Shown: positions 25,803 to 37,051 of the stretch, in pieces | Layout: each line of letters begins with the position of its first letter | Position numbering within the stretch: the first letter of the stretch is position 1 | Assembly: GCA_035772735.1 (NCBI GenBank) | Contig: JASDFA010000007.1 | Location: 89,156,001 to 89,220,000 of the forward strand | From: Datura wrightii | Taxonomy: Eukaryota; Streptophyta; Magnoliopsida; Solanales; Solanaceae | Direction: 5' to 3' | DNA: 64,000 nucleotides | Notes under the pieces: model-generated | Databases searched by the model: none | What the model was told of the DNA's origin: nothing | The model's input: the letters and a program-made list of their open reading frames with translations, nothing else | Made by a program: the position numbers and the translations under genes

Positions 25803-25821
25803 CTCCCCGGCAACGGCGCCA
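25803..25821 (-). other. Primer-binding site of L3 (tRNA-Asp type)
   Basis: Minus strand reads TGGCGCCGTTGCCGGGGAG, 6 bases from the LTR. Confidence 0.85.
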
Positions 25822-25827
25822 AAAACT

Positions 25828-27252
25828 TGTCCGGTGCTTTGGTTAGGGGTTAAAAACCGACAAGCAAGTGCACGTGGTCAAACAAGTAATAAAGTGGCTA
25901 AGTAAGCCAAGTATCGAACCAAGGAGACTCTGGATAAGTAAAAGTTGCTCAAGTATACGATATTCTATCTTCTATATATGCTGACAACAACGTAACCAAA
26001 AGTTAAATAATTGTGGTTTATAAATTATATACTAAAACTATAAACAACTATCTACTTTGAATTGAAACTATGGATATGAGCATGCCAAGGTTAAGAACAT
26101 GTAATGAACTTGATTCTAACCATAATTTGGTTAATCTTCTCTTCCTGTTGCTAGCCAAGAACATTAGCCAAGAGATTAAAACTCTCGTATTTAATCTCAC
26201 TTAAGAATCATAAACCATCCGTCTACATTTCTGTGATCAAATGCAATTTATGACCTAGCAATACAATTCCGGTTCCTAAATTGACTAATACGGCTTTCAA
26301 GTATATTTCTATCAAGAAAGCACATCAAAACCCAATTTTCCCAAATCAAGTTAAGAACAATACCCTATTAATTCACAACTTTCCAATTTCGTGCTCTCTC
26401 GAGTGAAATCAGACTTTTTAGATGTACATTAATGTCGGCCACACAATAATGCAGTAGAAACAAGAATTAATAGAACAACATGGAAGAAGAAGATGAAAAA
26501 CCATAAAATTCAATAATCAAAATTCATCACCATTGTTCATAACCTCAGCAAGTAAGAGAATTAGCCACTCATTTGTGGATTAATCATCCTCAAACAAGTG
26601 TTAATCATACAAACAATTGATTGAAAGAAGAAAGAAAGAGAGAAAAACCCTTAGCTTTTTCGTCCCTCAACTGCCTGTAACCCACGTCCTTGCTCCACCA
26701 AGTCTGAATTAATTAAAAATAAGCCTAAGTGTTCTATTTATACTAGTGGGAATTTTTCCCGGAATAACAAGCAACGTGTCACGGAGGGTAACGCGGAGCA
26801 CTGCCTCCATGACACGGCGTGGACGCGGACCCTTTCTGGAAATTTAGGGTCCAGGAATAAAGCTTCAACGTGGCACGGCAGGCAACGCGGAGGATTGCCT
26901 CCGTGCCACGGAGCTATCGCGAGGCTCCACTAGAAATTGGCAAATTATTCACCCTCCAGGCAGTGTGCCTCCGCGATGGTAGCGTGACACGGCTCCATCG
27001 CAGAGCCCCTTTATATTGTGCAGTCCAATGCCTTTTTCGTGCTCGAATCCAAGTCCAACTCCGATATTGTTCTAACATGCATTTTAGCTCCTCGAAATCA
27101 CATTTTACCTACAAAACAATGCTAATCATGTTGGTTAGTATAAATTCACATTTTATTACCAATTACATGAAAATGTATACACATTGCACAATAAACAAGG
27201 CGAAAATGATACGTTTGAGTATCACTTGGGCATATAAATCTGCCCAAGATCA
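25828..27252 (-). repeat. 5' LTR of copy L3
   Basis: 1425 bases. In the first 155 bases I count four substitutions and one 4-base indel against the other LTR of L3. TATAAATAG box (minus) at 26734-26742, preceded by CpG-rich inverted repeats (26773-27010). Confidence 0.9.
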
Positions 27253-28375
27253 ATCTTTATCTAACTGCATGGCTAGTCTGTAGCCAAGATACTATCTAAC
27301 TGTATGGCTATACTGTAGCCAAGATATCATCTGTCTGTATGGCTAATCTGTAGCCAAGATACTATCTGACTGTCTGATTTTACTTTACTAACTCTTATTC
27401 TGAATATCTGTCATATTATTTTAGAAACATGCTTGCTAATAAAATACTGGGTTATACTAAGTCTGGAATACTAACTTGCCATTTTGGCGCATGCTTTACT
27501 AACTTTCGGACTTAGTACGACATAATAATGCAAACCAGATTTACTAAACTTGCACAATACTCAATATTCAACTCCAGGAATTCTACTACGGAGTTTACTG
27601 TACTATACAAGACTAAAACTACTAACTTGCCGAAGAAACTGGCTTTACATACGTTAACCTCGGTTTATCCGACTAACGGATGAAGCTCGGTCAGTACTCC
27701 AGCTATTTCTCCCAACTGCATTTACATATATGTCAATTAGAACTAAATACACCAATATTCTGAAAGAAAACGTCACTTTCGATATATTTATAGCCTAAAC
27801 TTTGGCTTATCGAAAGACGGTCAAAAACTTGCTATTTCTCGAAAGTCCAGAAGGGAGAAATATTCACTTTAAGGCTAAGAGCACATAGACACTAATCTGG
27901 AGCAATTCCACTTACCTTAGCCCGGTAGCACGATGATTTGTCGGTCGAATTTCGCGAAACTAAATCCGTAGGAATGCTCCTTGCTGCTAAATACCTCGGT
28001 ATCTAAGGTTGATTTGGATTTGGACTACGTTTGACGGTGTAATACAGCGATAATTTAACAATACTTTCGCACCCTATCTGTTTTCTCATGAGCTTCTGGA
28101 AATTATTTGATATAATAATGAAACAAACCGAAGTGGAGGTTTTATATACTTGGGCTTGGACAGGGCCAACGTGTCATGGAGCCAATGCGGAGGCTCCACC
28201 TTCGTGACACGTTGCCATCGCGGAGGGGCTCTGCCCCAGCTCCTTCCGCGATGGTTCGATAGGTTTCTCGTCCGGTCTTTTCCCGGGCCTTTTTCTAGCA
28301 TATATGGCTTTCAAATACTCTTAACCAACATGCGAACATGCCATCTATGTGTTGGGAATTTTACGGGGTGTAACA
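27253..28375 (-). repeat. 3' LTR of the 15849-36181 element, right part
   Basis: Resumes at ATCTT (27253-27257, target copy) and ends GGTGTAACA at 28375 next to the purine tract. It contains three 35-bp tandem repeats (27262-27366), a CpG-rich inverted repeat (28168-28262) and, downstream on the minus strand, a TATATAAAA-type box (28141-28150). It matches 35077-36181 closely. Confidence 0.88.
27262..27366. repeat. Three 35-bp tandem repeats in LTR
   Basis: The unit contains a GGCTA...TAGCC inverted repeat and 'ccaagata'. The same three units stand at 35083-35187 in the sister LTR, so the array predates this insertion. Confidence 0.85.
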
Positions 28376-28410
28376 TTCTCCCCCCTTCAGAACATTCGTC
28401 CTCGAATGTA
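28376..28410 (-). promoter_or_regulatory. Polypurine tract and CATTCGAGGACGAATG hairpin
   Basis: Minus strand: a hairpin with 6-bp arms CATTCG/CGAATG and loop AGGA (28393-28408), then GAAGGGGGGAGA (28377-28388) ending at the LTR. The purine tract primes plus-strand DNA synthesis. The hairpin recurs next to the tract of other elements in this window. Confidence 0.75.
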
Positions 28411-28640
28411 AACTTCTATCTAGAGGACTTCTCAACTTACTCAACTTGTTTCTAGAAAAATTTTGGCAGAGTTTCCCCTGTAATATGGACTATCCCAAAA
28501 ACTTGAAATGCAAAAAAGTCCCATATAGGTACTCCACACAATACTATAGTATTTAAATGACAGATTAAAATAGACCTTCTCATTTATAAGGCACTGGATA
28601 AGATAATAATACTAACATACCTGTCGCCTGACTAGGCTTG

Positions 28641-29150
28641 AAATAAATGAGGGTATCTGGTCTTCATATCTTCCTCCGCCTCCCAAGTCATTTCCTCTCG
28701 GTTCCTGTTATGCTACAACACCTTGACAGATGCAATATCTTTCATTCTCAATCTACGAATCTATTTGTCTAAGATGGCTACTGGAACCTCTTCATAGGCC
28801 AGCTCTTCCGTAACCTGGATATCCTAGACTGGGACTGCTCTGGATGGGTCTCCTATGCATTTCCTCTGCATAGATACATGAAAGACCGGATGAACGGATT
28901 CCAATTCTGGAGGCAAGTTCAACTCATATGCTACTCGGCCTATCCTTCGATGAATCTGATAAGGCCCAACAAATCTCGGACTGAGCTTACCTTTCTTGCC
29001 GAATCTCATCACCCCTTTCATTGGAGATCCTTTCAGAAATACCCAGTCATTCACATCAAATTCCAGGTCTCTGCGCTGCACATCAGCGTATGATTTCTGG
29101 CGGCTCTATGCAGTCAGTAGGCTTTCTCTAATAAGCTTTACTTTCTTCTT
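28641..29150 (-). pseudogene. Integrase C-terminal domain and chromodomain (broken)
   Basis: 28824-29081 is open and carries the L-S-P-R-F-V-G-P-Y-Q-I segment of the integrase C-terminus. Below 28824 the chromodomain is readable to about 28641 (Y-E-E-V-P-V, W-E-A-E-E-D, Y-P-H-L-F), but a TAG replaces the tryptophan of the V-L-W motif. Another stop separates it from the integrase core at about 29105. Confidence 0.8.
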
Positions 29151-29153
29151 TGA

Positions 29154-30197
29154 CTATTGAATGATGTCTGGCCCAATCAACGCTGATTCTCCCACTTCAA
29201 ACCAGCCAACCGGTGATCTGCCTTTTCGCACATACAATGCTTCAAAGGGCGCCATCTGGATGGCTGAGTGATAGCTATTATTATAAGCAAATTCAATTAA
29301 CGACAAATGCTCGTCCCAGCTACCTCCAAAATCTAGCACACACTCTCGTAGCATGTCCTTGAGCGTCTGAATAGTGCGCTCAGCCTGTCCATCTGTCTGA
29401 GGGTGGAATGCTGTGCTCAAATTAATCTGCGTTCCCAGACCTTTCTGAAATGACTGCCAAAATCTAGCTGTAAATTGTGCTCCTCTGTCAGAGATAATAG
29501 ATACTGGCACTCCATGTAATCTAACTATTTCTCTAATATATAATTCGGCATAATCCTCGGCCGAGAAGGTAGCTTTCACTGGCAGGAAATGAGCTGATTT
29601 TGTCAGCCTGTCAACTATTACCCAAATAGAATCATGTCTATGTCTGGTACGGGGTAATCCTGCTACACAATCCATATTCATTGCTTCCCATTTCCAGAGA
29701 GGCACAGCTATGTCCTGAGTTAACCCGCCTGGTTGTTGGTGTTCCGCTTTTACCTGTTGGCAGTTAGGACACTGGGCTACAAATTCGGCAATTTCTCTTT
29801 TTATTCCTGGCCACCAATAATTCTCCTTGATATCATGGTACATTTTCGTCACACCGGGGTGAAGAGAATAACGGGCGTAATGTACCTCGTTCATAATCTG
29901 CTGGCGGAGCCCTGAAACATTTGGAACACAGAGGCGACCTTTACATAACAGCACTTCTTCCTTAGTTATCTGAAAATCTGGCGCTTTACCCTGCTGGTTT
30001 CTGTCTTTGAGCTGGATCAGGTCAGGATCCTCATACTGTCGTTCTTTTACCTCCACAACTAAGGATGACATGGCGGTGTTCTGAATTACCGCTCTGTTGT
30101 CCTCTGTGTCTGCTATACGAACAACTAGGCTGGCTAATTCATGTATCTCCCTGACCAACTCCCGCTGCTCGGGCTGCAAATATGCTAAACTTCCCAT
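29154..30197 (-). pseudogene. Integrase core, open frame but isolated
   Basis: 347 codons are open. The HHCC zinc domain is complete (H-P-G-V-T-K-M-Y, C-P-N-C-Q-Q-V-K). The catalytic D, D, E lie in N-M-D-C-V-A-G-L, S-D-R-G-A-Q-F-T and D-G-Q-A-E-R-T. It inserts element DNA into the host genome. It is cut from RNase H by a one-base deletion near 30197 and ends at a TAG at 29154, so it can only be a fragment of Pol. Confidence 0.85.
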
Positions 30198-31599
30198 GGA
30201 TTACGGCTGAGAGCATCTGCTACTACGTTGGCTTTTCCCGGAAGATACAAAATATCCACATCATAATCTTTTAATAGCTCCAACCAGCGACGCTGTCGCA
30301 GATTCAACTCCCTCTGGGTGAGGATATACTGTAGGCTCTTATGATCTGTGAAAATATCCACATGGACGCCATACAAGTAATGTCTCCATATCTTTAAGGC
30401 GTGGATCACTGCGGCTAACTCCAAGTCATGGGTAGGGTAATTCTTTTCGTGTTTCCTCAACTGTCTAGAAGCATATGCAATTACCTTACCATGCTGCATT
30501 ACCACACAACCCAACCCAACGCCTGATGCGTCGCAATACACTGAATAACCTTCTTACCTTCCGACAATGCTAACACTGGGGCGGAGGTTAATCTGTCTTT
30601 TAACTCCTGGAAGGTCTGCTCACATGCCTCTGTCCACTGAAACTTCGTTGCTTTCTGCGTCAGTTTGGTCAGAGGTGCCGCTATAGTAGAGAATCCCTCA
30701 ACAAATCTCCTGTAATATCCCGATAACCCTAGAAAACTGCGGACTTCGGTCGGAGTGGTAGGCCTAGGCCAGGTTTTAACTGCTGCTATCTGCTGCATGT
30801 CAACTTATATACCAGCATCCGACATAATATGCCCCAAGAAGGCTACTGAGTTCAGCCAGAATTCACACTTGGAAAACTTAGCATATAATTGAAGGTCCCT
30901 GAGAATCTGGAGCATTGTTCGTAAATAAGCCTAGTGATCTGCTTCAGAGCGAGAATACACCAGAATATCATGAATAAACACTATCACGAACAGGTCCAGG
31001 TATGGTCTAAAAATGCTATTCATCAGGTCCATGAATATTGCTGGGGCATTCGTCAACCCAAAGGACATAACTAGGAATTCAAAGTGTCCATATCGGGTCC
31101 TGAAAGCCATTTTGGGAATGTCTCTTTCACGAACTTGAACCTGATGATATCTGGACCGCATGACAATCTTGGAAAAATATCTGACCCCCTGTAACTAATC
31201 AAACAAATCACCTATTCTAGGAAGCGGATACTTATTCTTTACTGTAACTTTATTCAGCTGCCGGTAATCTATGCACCTGCGGAGCGAGCCATCCTTCTTT
31301 CTCACAAATAGAACTGGCGCACCACACAGTGAAGTACTCGGCCTGATAAAACCCTTATCTAGCAGGTCCTTCAGCTGCTCCTTTAATTCTCTGAGTTCAG
31401 CAGGATCCATGCAATACGGAGGAATTGATATAGGTTGAGTGCCTGGTAGCAAGTCAATTGCAAAATCTATCTCCCTTTCTGGGGGAATACCAGGTAACTC
31501 GTCTGGAAATACATCAGGGAATTCATTCACCACTAGAACAGACTGAAGTGTCGGAGTTCTACCCGAACATTCTGAACCCTGACTAGGTGGTAGATACAT
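30185..31599 (-). pseudogene. Reverse transcriptase and RNase H (broken)
   Basis: RT: 31195-31599 is open (Y-R-Q-L-N-K-V, G-F-I-R-P-S); a TAG follows at 31192 and more stops come later in the same frame. The active site reads I-H-D in place of I-D-D at about 30967-30975, so a catalytic aspartate is lost. RNase H at 30185-30541 keeps Y-C-D-A-S, D-L-E-L and F-T-D-H; a frameshift near 30540 separates it from RT. Confidence 0.85.
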
Positions 31600-31990
31600 C
31601 CCTTAGTTATCAATTTCCTCGCCTGAAGGTAGGAAATAAACCTACCTTTTGGAGTAGCTATGCCGCCTTTCCACTCTCGCACTGCCTCTCCTGGAAAGTG
31701 GAATCGGACCGTCTTGGTCCAACATTCTACTTTAGCATAGCATGGCACCAACCAATCGATACCCATAATGGCATCGAAATCAATCATTTCTAACTCTACC
31801 AGATCTACTATAGTCTGGCGATCAGCAACCTCTACTGTACACCATTGATAAATTCTACTAGCAATAATGGAGTCGCCGATGGGTGTAGATACTGAAAAGG
31901 GCTAATGTAATAACTTTGGTGCGACATTAAACTTTCGAGACACAAATGGGGTAATATATGACAGAGTGGACCCTGGATCAATCAGTACAT
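31533..31990 (-). pseudogene. Protease (broken)
   Basis: Active-site D-P-G-S at 31968-31979, then V-E-L-E-M-I-D-F-D-A-I-M-G-I-D-W, the second conserved strand. It ends in the Y-H-L-V-R-V-Q-N-V linker that leads to RT. A stop near 31900 and a frameshift near 31560 interrupt it. Confidence 0.8.
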
Positions 31991-32117
31991 AAGCAGGGCA
32001 TGAACAGATAGTCATCATACCTATCACTATATCTGGAGACGCCTCTGAGTCCTATCTCCCTGGTAATGCATAGGTACGGCTTGAGCCCGTACCTGAACTG
32101 GAGGCTCCTAATCTACC

Positions 32118-33345
32118 TCAGCCTCTACCTACTGTACCTGAGGGCCTACGCCCTGCCGAGGCTGCTGGAGCTCGTGGCCCTGCGGATCCCCTGTCCTGAC
32201 TATCTCCGCTCTCTTGTCCCCAGGCCGGACAATCTCTCATGTGGTGCCCCTCCTGCCCGCAAATATAACACCCCGAGGAGCCGTATCTACAAGCTCTGAT
32301 GTGAGGTCGGCTATAATTAGGGTAGGGTGGGGGTGTAAATCTGCTCTGCTCTACCCTTCTCTGTTGTGGGGAATCTACTATTCGAGAACTACCACCAGAC
32401 TCTGACTGCCCTCGATGAGCAAATCTACCTCGCTGCTGCTGCTGTGGTGGAGGTGGGGGTCTAGGGGGTCTGTCTGACAATCGGGGCCTGGGTCCTCTCT
32501 GAACCTCCCTCTACATTCCATCTGATCTGTCTCTACGGCGTTGTTCCTGATTTGTCTGTCTACTGCCCTGTTGCCGTTGTCTAAGGCCCTCAATGGTCTG
32601 GGCAAAGGCCTGTACTCGGGTAATATCCATATCTTCTCATAACGTAGCCGTCATGCAAACTTCAATATATTTCGAGTTCAGACCCATAATGAACCGGTGG
32701 ACTCTGGATGGCATAGTGTCCACAAAAGCTGGAGCATAGCGGGCTAGGGAGTCAAACTGTAGGGCATATTCTCGTACACTCCTCGCCCCCTGCTCCAAAT
32801 GCAAAACTAATCCATCTGGGCCTGCCGGATCTCCCGTGGCAAATAACGGTCCAGGAAGGCCTCCGAGAAGCTAGACCAGGTCGGAGGGGCAACATCTCTC
32901 CCTCGAGACCTTTCCTAACTCTCGTACCATAATACAACTATGTCCCGCAACCGAAACACGGACAGCTTAACTGATTCTGTAGGGGTCACATGCATAACTT
33001 GGAAAATTCTCTACATTTGATATAGGAAATCTTGGGGGTCCTCTGCTTGATCTGACCCAGTGAACTGTGGGTGACCTAGTGCCAAAAACTCCCTGACCCT
33101 GGAACTACCTGACCCACCTGAAGGCTCTGCTGCTATAGGTGGCACTGACTGGCGTTGTGTGGCCATTATTTGTGCCAACATACCACTGCGCTCCGAACTA
33201 CCTGGTCTGATGACGAAGGTACAGGAGCTATCGTAGGCGGTGTCGTGCCCAACGGCTCCTGATGTGAGGGGGACTGCTGAGAGGGCTGTGATGAAGCCTC
33301 TATATTGCCCTCAGATCGGGCTGACTCTGAACGGAACTGAGGCAT
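32118..33345 (-). pseudogene. Tekay-type gag (broken)
   Basis: ATG at 33343-33345 opens an N-terminal S/Q/P-rich part. The capsid motif Q-F-T-G-S-D-Q-A-E-D-P lies near 33060, with a stop and frameshifts after it. 32118-32480 is open and holds a complete zinc knuckle C-Y-I-C-G-x4-H-x4-C at 32229-32270, in an R/P/Q-rich RNA-binding tail. Confidence 0.8.
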
Positions 33346-33612
33346 CCTGCTAGTGCCTTCTCCTGCTGTTGTGTCTAATCTTCTGCTGGTGGCAGGGTGA
33401 CGCTGGTCTGCTAGTCTTGTCTGTAGACAAAGAATATGATAAGTTTTAGGGACCCAACCCTATACTGTACCTCTCTATAGCACGACTGAATGAGAAAGAA
33501 GAGTAACCATCCTATCATGCCTCGCAGCCTCCTGCCTATAGTATGTGGTGCACAACACATCCACAGACCAGACTCTACTTAGCACGGCTTGCAGACTCCC
33601 TGGGACATGACC

Positions 33613-33625
33613 GACTCTGATACCA
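33613..33625 (-). other. Primer-binding site (initiator tRNA-Met type)
   Basis: On the minus strand reads TGGTATCAGAGTC, the usual tRNA-iMet complement of chromoviruses, 4 bases from the LTR. Confidence 0.85.
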
Positions 33626-33629
33626 AGTT

Positions 33630-36181
33630 TGTCACGCCCCGCCTTAGGGGGTATGACTGGCACCTGGTGCCCTCTTAGGACCTGAACTGCTAGACTACTG
33701 AGCCTAAGCACATCTGGTGCCTGGATGGCTCTAACTCAGATTCAAGGAATCAACAAGCTATATAACGGCTGTAAATACAGCCTCCAGCCGACTGGGCCTA
33801 TAGCCACCTATACTGTAACATCAACTAACTAGAATCATACTCACAAAGGGGGAAACCTATGAGGGCCGACAAGGCCACCATGCTGTCTAGTTATCTGTAA
33901 CTCAACAATAGAATACTGAATAACTACGTGACCGACAAGGTCACCACTACTATCAAACTATGGCCCCACATGGCCAACATAATCAACAATGCTAAACAGC
34001 TAAACAAAACGCACGGCCTCACACGACCGGCACAACTAACGTAGGGAGATGAATATATACAATCTGCACGCCTCTATGAGTACTGATGAAATGGTCGGGA
34101 TAGGGTCCCGGTGTACCCATGTTGTACAATAAAAGAAAATGAACTACACCTCTGAATATCAAGCTCCGGATGATAGGAGCTGATGACTCTATAAGCTGGC
34201 TGGAATCACGAGGGATCGCCTCCTCATCTATGAGTACTTGCAGGCAAGTAATGCAGTACCCCAAACGGGCGTCAGTACCACTGGTACTGAGTATGCAAAG
34301 CAACTGGATACAACTGAATACAAATAACATAACTAGCATTTCTGAATATCAGGAGATAACTGAATCTGTAAGAACTGATACGAACAGAATCAAACTTTCT
34401 GTGCTGTGATAGGGCAGGAGCGTACCTGTAAACGCGGTGGCCTGCTGTCTATTAACTAATATATAGCACATAAATACATATATATATATATATAGCAAAC
34501 AAGATCCAATACTAACCCCCATAAGCCGAATGGCGCCAAGCAAGCAAACAATCTATATACCCCTACCCGGGTCAAAACCAGCCAAAAATAAGTCACTCCA
34601 CTCATTTACTAACTACGAGCACCTCTGTCGGCCCCCTGGGTCTCCGGCTTGGGCCATAGCCTCCGATATAAATAACCGTGTCTGAGTCCGGAGGACTCCT
34701 ATACTATATATGTAACATTAACTATATCTGAATCTGTTCCCTGGGCGCTTGCGCACAACAGGGCTATCTGTACTGTAATGCTGATCAGCCTGATATGGGA
34801 AAAGCTTCATCCCATCTTTGTTCAAACTGGGGATGGCATGCCACTCCTTGGAGTGACGTAAACCCACCCGCTCAGTGGACGACACAGTTACCAACCCAGG
34901 GGCGGCGAGGACACTCAAAAGGGTGCCCTCACGACATAACCAAGTCTCAACAAACAATAAGCACATATATAGCAAGCATGTTTAAACTGAAAAATGCTAT
35001 TTGAATTCTGATTTCTTATTCTGATCTCTTTCTATATTATATTGATTCTCATACTACTTTATACTGAAACTGTGATCTTTATTGAACTGCATGGCTAATC
35101 TGTAGCCAAGATACTATCTAACTGTATGGCCATATTGTAGCCAAGATATCATCTGTCTGTACGACTAATCTGTAGCCAAGATACTATCTGACTGTCTGAT
35201 TTTACTTTACTAACTCTTATTCTGAATATCTGTCATATTATTCTAGAAACATGCTTGCTAATAACATGCTGAGCTATACTGAGTCTGGAATACTAACTTG
35301 CCATTTTGGCGCATGCTTTACTAACTTTCGGACTGAGTACAATATAACAACGCGAACCAGATTTACTAAACTTGCACAATACTCAATATTCAACTCCGGG
35401 AATTCTACTACAGAGTTTACTGTGCTATACAAGGCTAAAACTACTAACTTGCCGAAGAAACTGGCTTCACATACCTTAACCTCGGTTTATCCGACTAACG
35501 GACGAAGCTCGATTAGTACTCAAGCTATTTCCCAACTGCCCAATTAGAACTAATACACCAATATTCTGAAAGAAAACGTCACTTTCGATATATTTATAGC
35601 CTAAACTTTGGCTTATCGAAAGACGGTCAAAAACTTGCTATTTCTCGAAAGTCCAAAAGGGAGAAAAATTCACTTTAAGGCTAGGAGCACATAGACACTA
35701 ATCTGGAGCAATTCCACTTACCTTAGCCCGATAGCACGATGATTTGTCGGCCGAATTTCGCGAAACTAAATCCATAGGAATGCTCCTTGCTGCTAAATAC
35801 CTTGGTATCTAAGGTTAATTTGGATTTGGACTACGTTTGACGGCGTAATCGAGCGATAATTCAATAAAACTTTCGCACCCTCTCTGTTTTCTCATGAGCT
35901 TCTGGAAATTATTTGATATAATAATGAAATGAACCGAAGTGAAGGCTTTATATACTTGGGCCTGGACAGGGCCAATGTGTCACGGAGCCAACGTGGAGGC
36001 TCCACCTCCATGACACGATGCCATCGCTGAGGGGCTCTGCCCCGGCTCCTTCCGCGATGGCTCGACAGGTTTCTCGTCCGGTCTTTTCCCAGGCCTTTTT
36101 CTAGCATGTATGGCTTTCAAATACTCTTAACCAACACGCGAATAGGCCATCTATGTGTTGGGAATTTTAAAGGGTGTAACA
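33630..36181 (-). repeat. 5' LTR of the 15849-36181 element
   Basis: 2552 bases, plus-strand ends TGTCACGCCC and GGTGTAACA. Contains a short (TA)n (34479-34494), three 35-bp tandem repeats (35083-35187), a CpG-rich inverted repeat (35975-36062) and a TATATAAA-type box on the minus strand (35947-35955). It is the unbroken sister of the split 3' LTR. Confidence 0.9.
35083..35187. repeat. Three 35-bp tandem repeats in LTR (sister copy)
   Basis: Same unit and copy number as 27262-27366; first two units differ by a few bases. Confidence 0.85.
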
Positions 36182-36186
36182 GTAGA

Positions 36187-36745
36187 ACTCCCTAACGATC
36201 TCCTCAGTGTATTGTGAAGGGGTATTGGCCATCCACTCTAGCCCATAGAAGCTTAATATACGCATTATCTCCTCAACTTCATTCAAGCAATTAGTGAGGA
36301 TCCGCGGTTCTTCTCTTTGGTTTGTTTTTGGCGGTGAGAGCGATGCCTTATTCATATATCTCTTTAGCACCTGACACTCTCCACCGCATTGTTCTGTTTC
36401 TCTGGTAGGGGTCTCCTCCTCCACTGCTTCCTCACCACTTTCTGCATCATCATGGGGCCCTTCTGACCCTTCCTCAGCGTTTGAGTCTGTTCCCGGCCTT
36501 TGTTGTTCCTCTCTAGCTCCCTCTTCAGACTAGGGAGCTTGAGCGGATGTGTCCGTGGTTGCTTCAGCTTGGGCCTTTGCTCTTTCCCTAGTGGTTCTTG
36601 TACCATCTATGTCTAAGGTGTTTACTTGATAATCCTCAAGAGAACCATTAGGTGAATCTCCAGCTTGCTCAGACTTTGAGTCAGTTGTTTCATCTATCAA
36701 TTGCCTGCGGGCTTGTGTTTTGTCCGCCCTGTGTTTGTATGTCAT
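36187..36745 (-). pseudogene. Family A second ORF, N-terminal part
   Basis: The start is set at ATG 36743-36745 because CAG|GTACAATG precedes it, the same context as the ORF starts in L3 and 2b. The first 70 residues are polar and low in complexity, rich in T, D, R and E. An in-frame stop lies at 36530-36532. The end (R-E-F-Y) is where the 15849-36181 element inserted; the frame picks up at 15843. Nothing in it indicates an enzyme. Confidence 0.65.
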
Positions 36746-36750
36746 TGTAC

Positions 36751-37051
36751 CTGGTGAGAAAGAGGTTAGCATTCCCTTTTTGAAAAAGAAAAATCAGATA
36801 GAAAAAATGCAGTATCTCATCACGGGTCCTCAGTACAGTCATACCTAGAAGGTACGACTCATGAGAAACCCTGATGGTGCCCCATGACTCACAGGTACGA
36901 CTCGTACCATGAAGGTACAATCCGTAACTTGAGTTGTCTGATAAAGTCCCATTACATTCTGATTTTCACCATGACTCATGGTACGACCCGTAGGTCAATT
37001 CCATGAGTTGTAGGGTTGGCTTCCCGAATTGAATTTTCAAGATAAGTGGTA
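36751..37051 (-). other. Family A predicted intron, 3' part
   Basis: Noncoding. It ends (minus) in CACCAG just before GTACAATG, a good splice acceptor. It contains palindromic words around ACGACTCGT (36840-37010). The plus-strand copy 2b inserted here; TGGTA at 37047-37051 is its left target duplication. Confidence 0.5.

Larger units (their letters stand above)
17348..27252 (-). mobile_element. Copy L3: pol-less Athila-like element (minus)
   Basis: 9905 bases, inserted in the 3' LTR of the 15849-36181 element with target copies TTCTT (17343-17347) and ATCTT (27253-27257); the sister LTR reads ATCTT, so one base has mutated. It has LTRs of 1429 and 1425 bases, a tRNA-Asp-type primer site, gag-protease, a second ORF with predicted intron, and two hairpin-purine blocks. 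RT, RNase H and integrase are absent. It is the deepest layer seen and so among the youngest. Confidence 0.9.
15849..36181 (-). mobile_element. Tekay/Del-type chromovirus (minus) inserted in family A ORF2
   Basis: Minus-strand order: 5' LTR 33630-36181, primer site, gag, protease, RT/RNase H, integrase, chromodomain, purine tract 28377-28388, 3' LTR 15849-28375 (itself split by copy L3). Perfect 5-bp duplications GTAGA lie at 15844-15848 and 36182-36186. Without L3 its length is about 10.4 kb. All genes have stops or shifts, but integrase has a long intact frame. It belongs to a different subfamily from the plus-strand Tekay element: the LTR has different ends and different palindromes. Confidence 0.9.

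Noticed and set aside
25803..25821. tRNA-Asp-like sequence as a tRNA gene
   Set aside because: Only the 19 bases complementary to the tRNA 3' end are present, directly beside an LTR; this is a primer-binding site.
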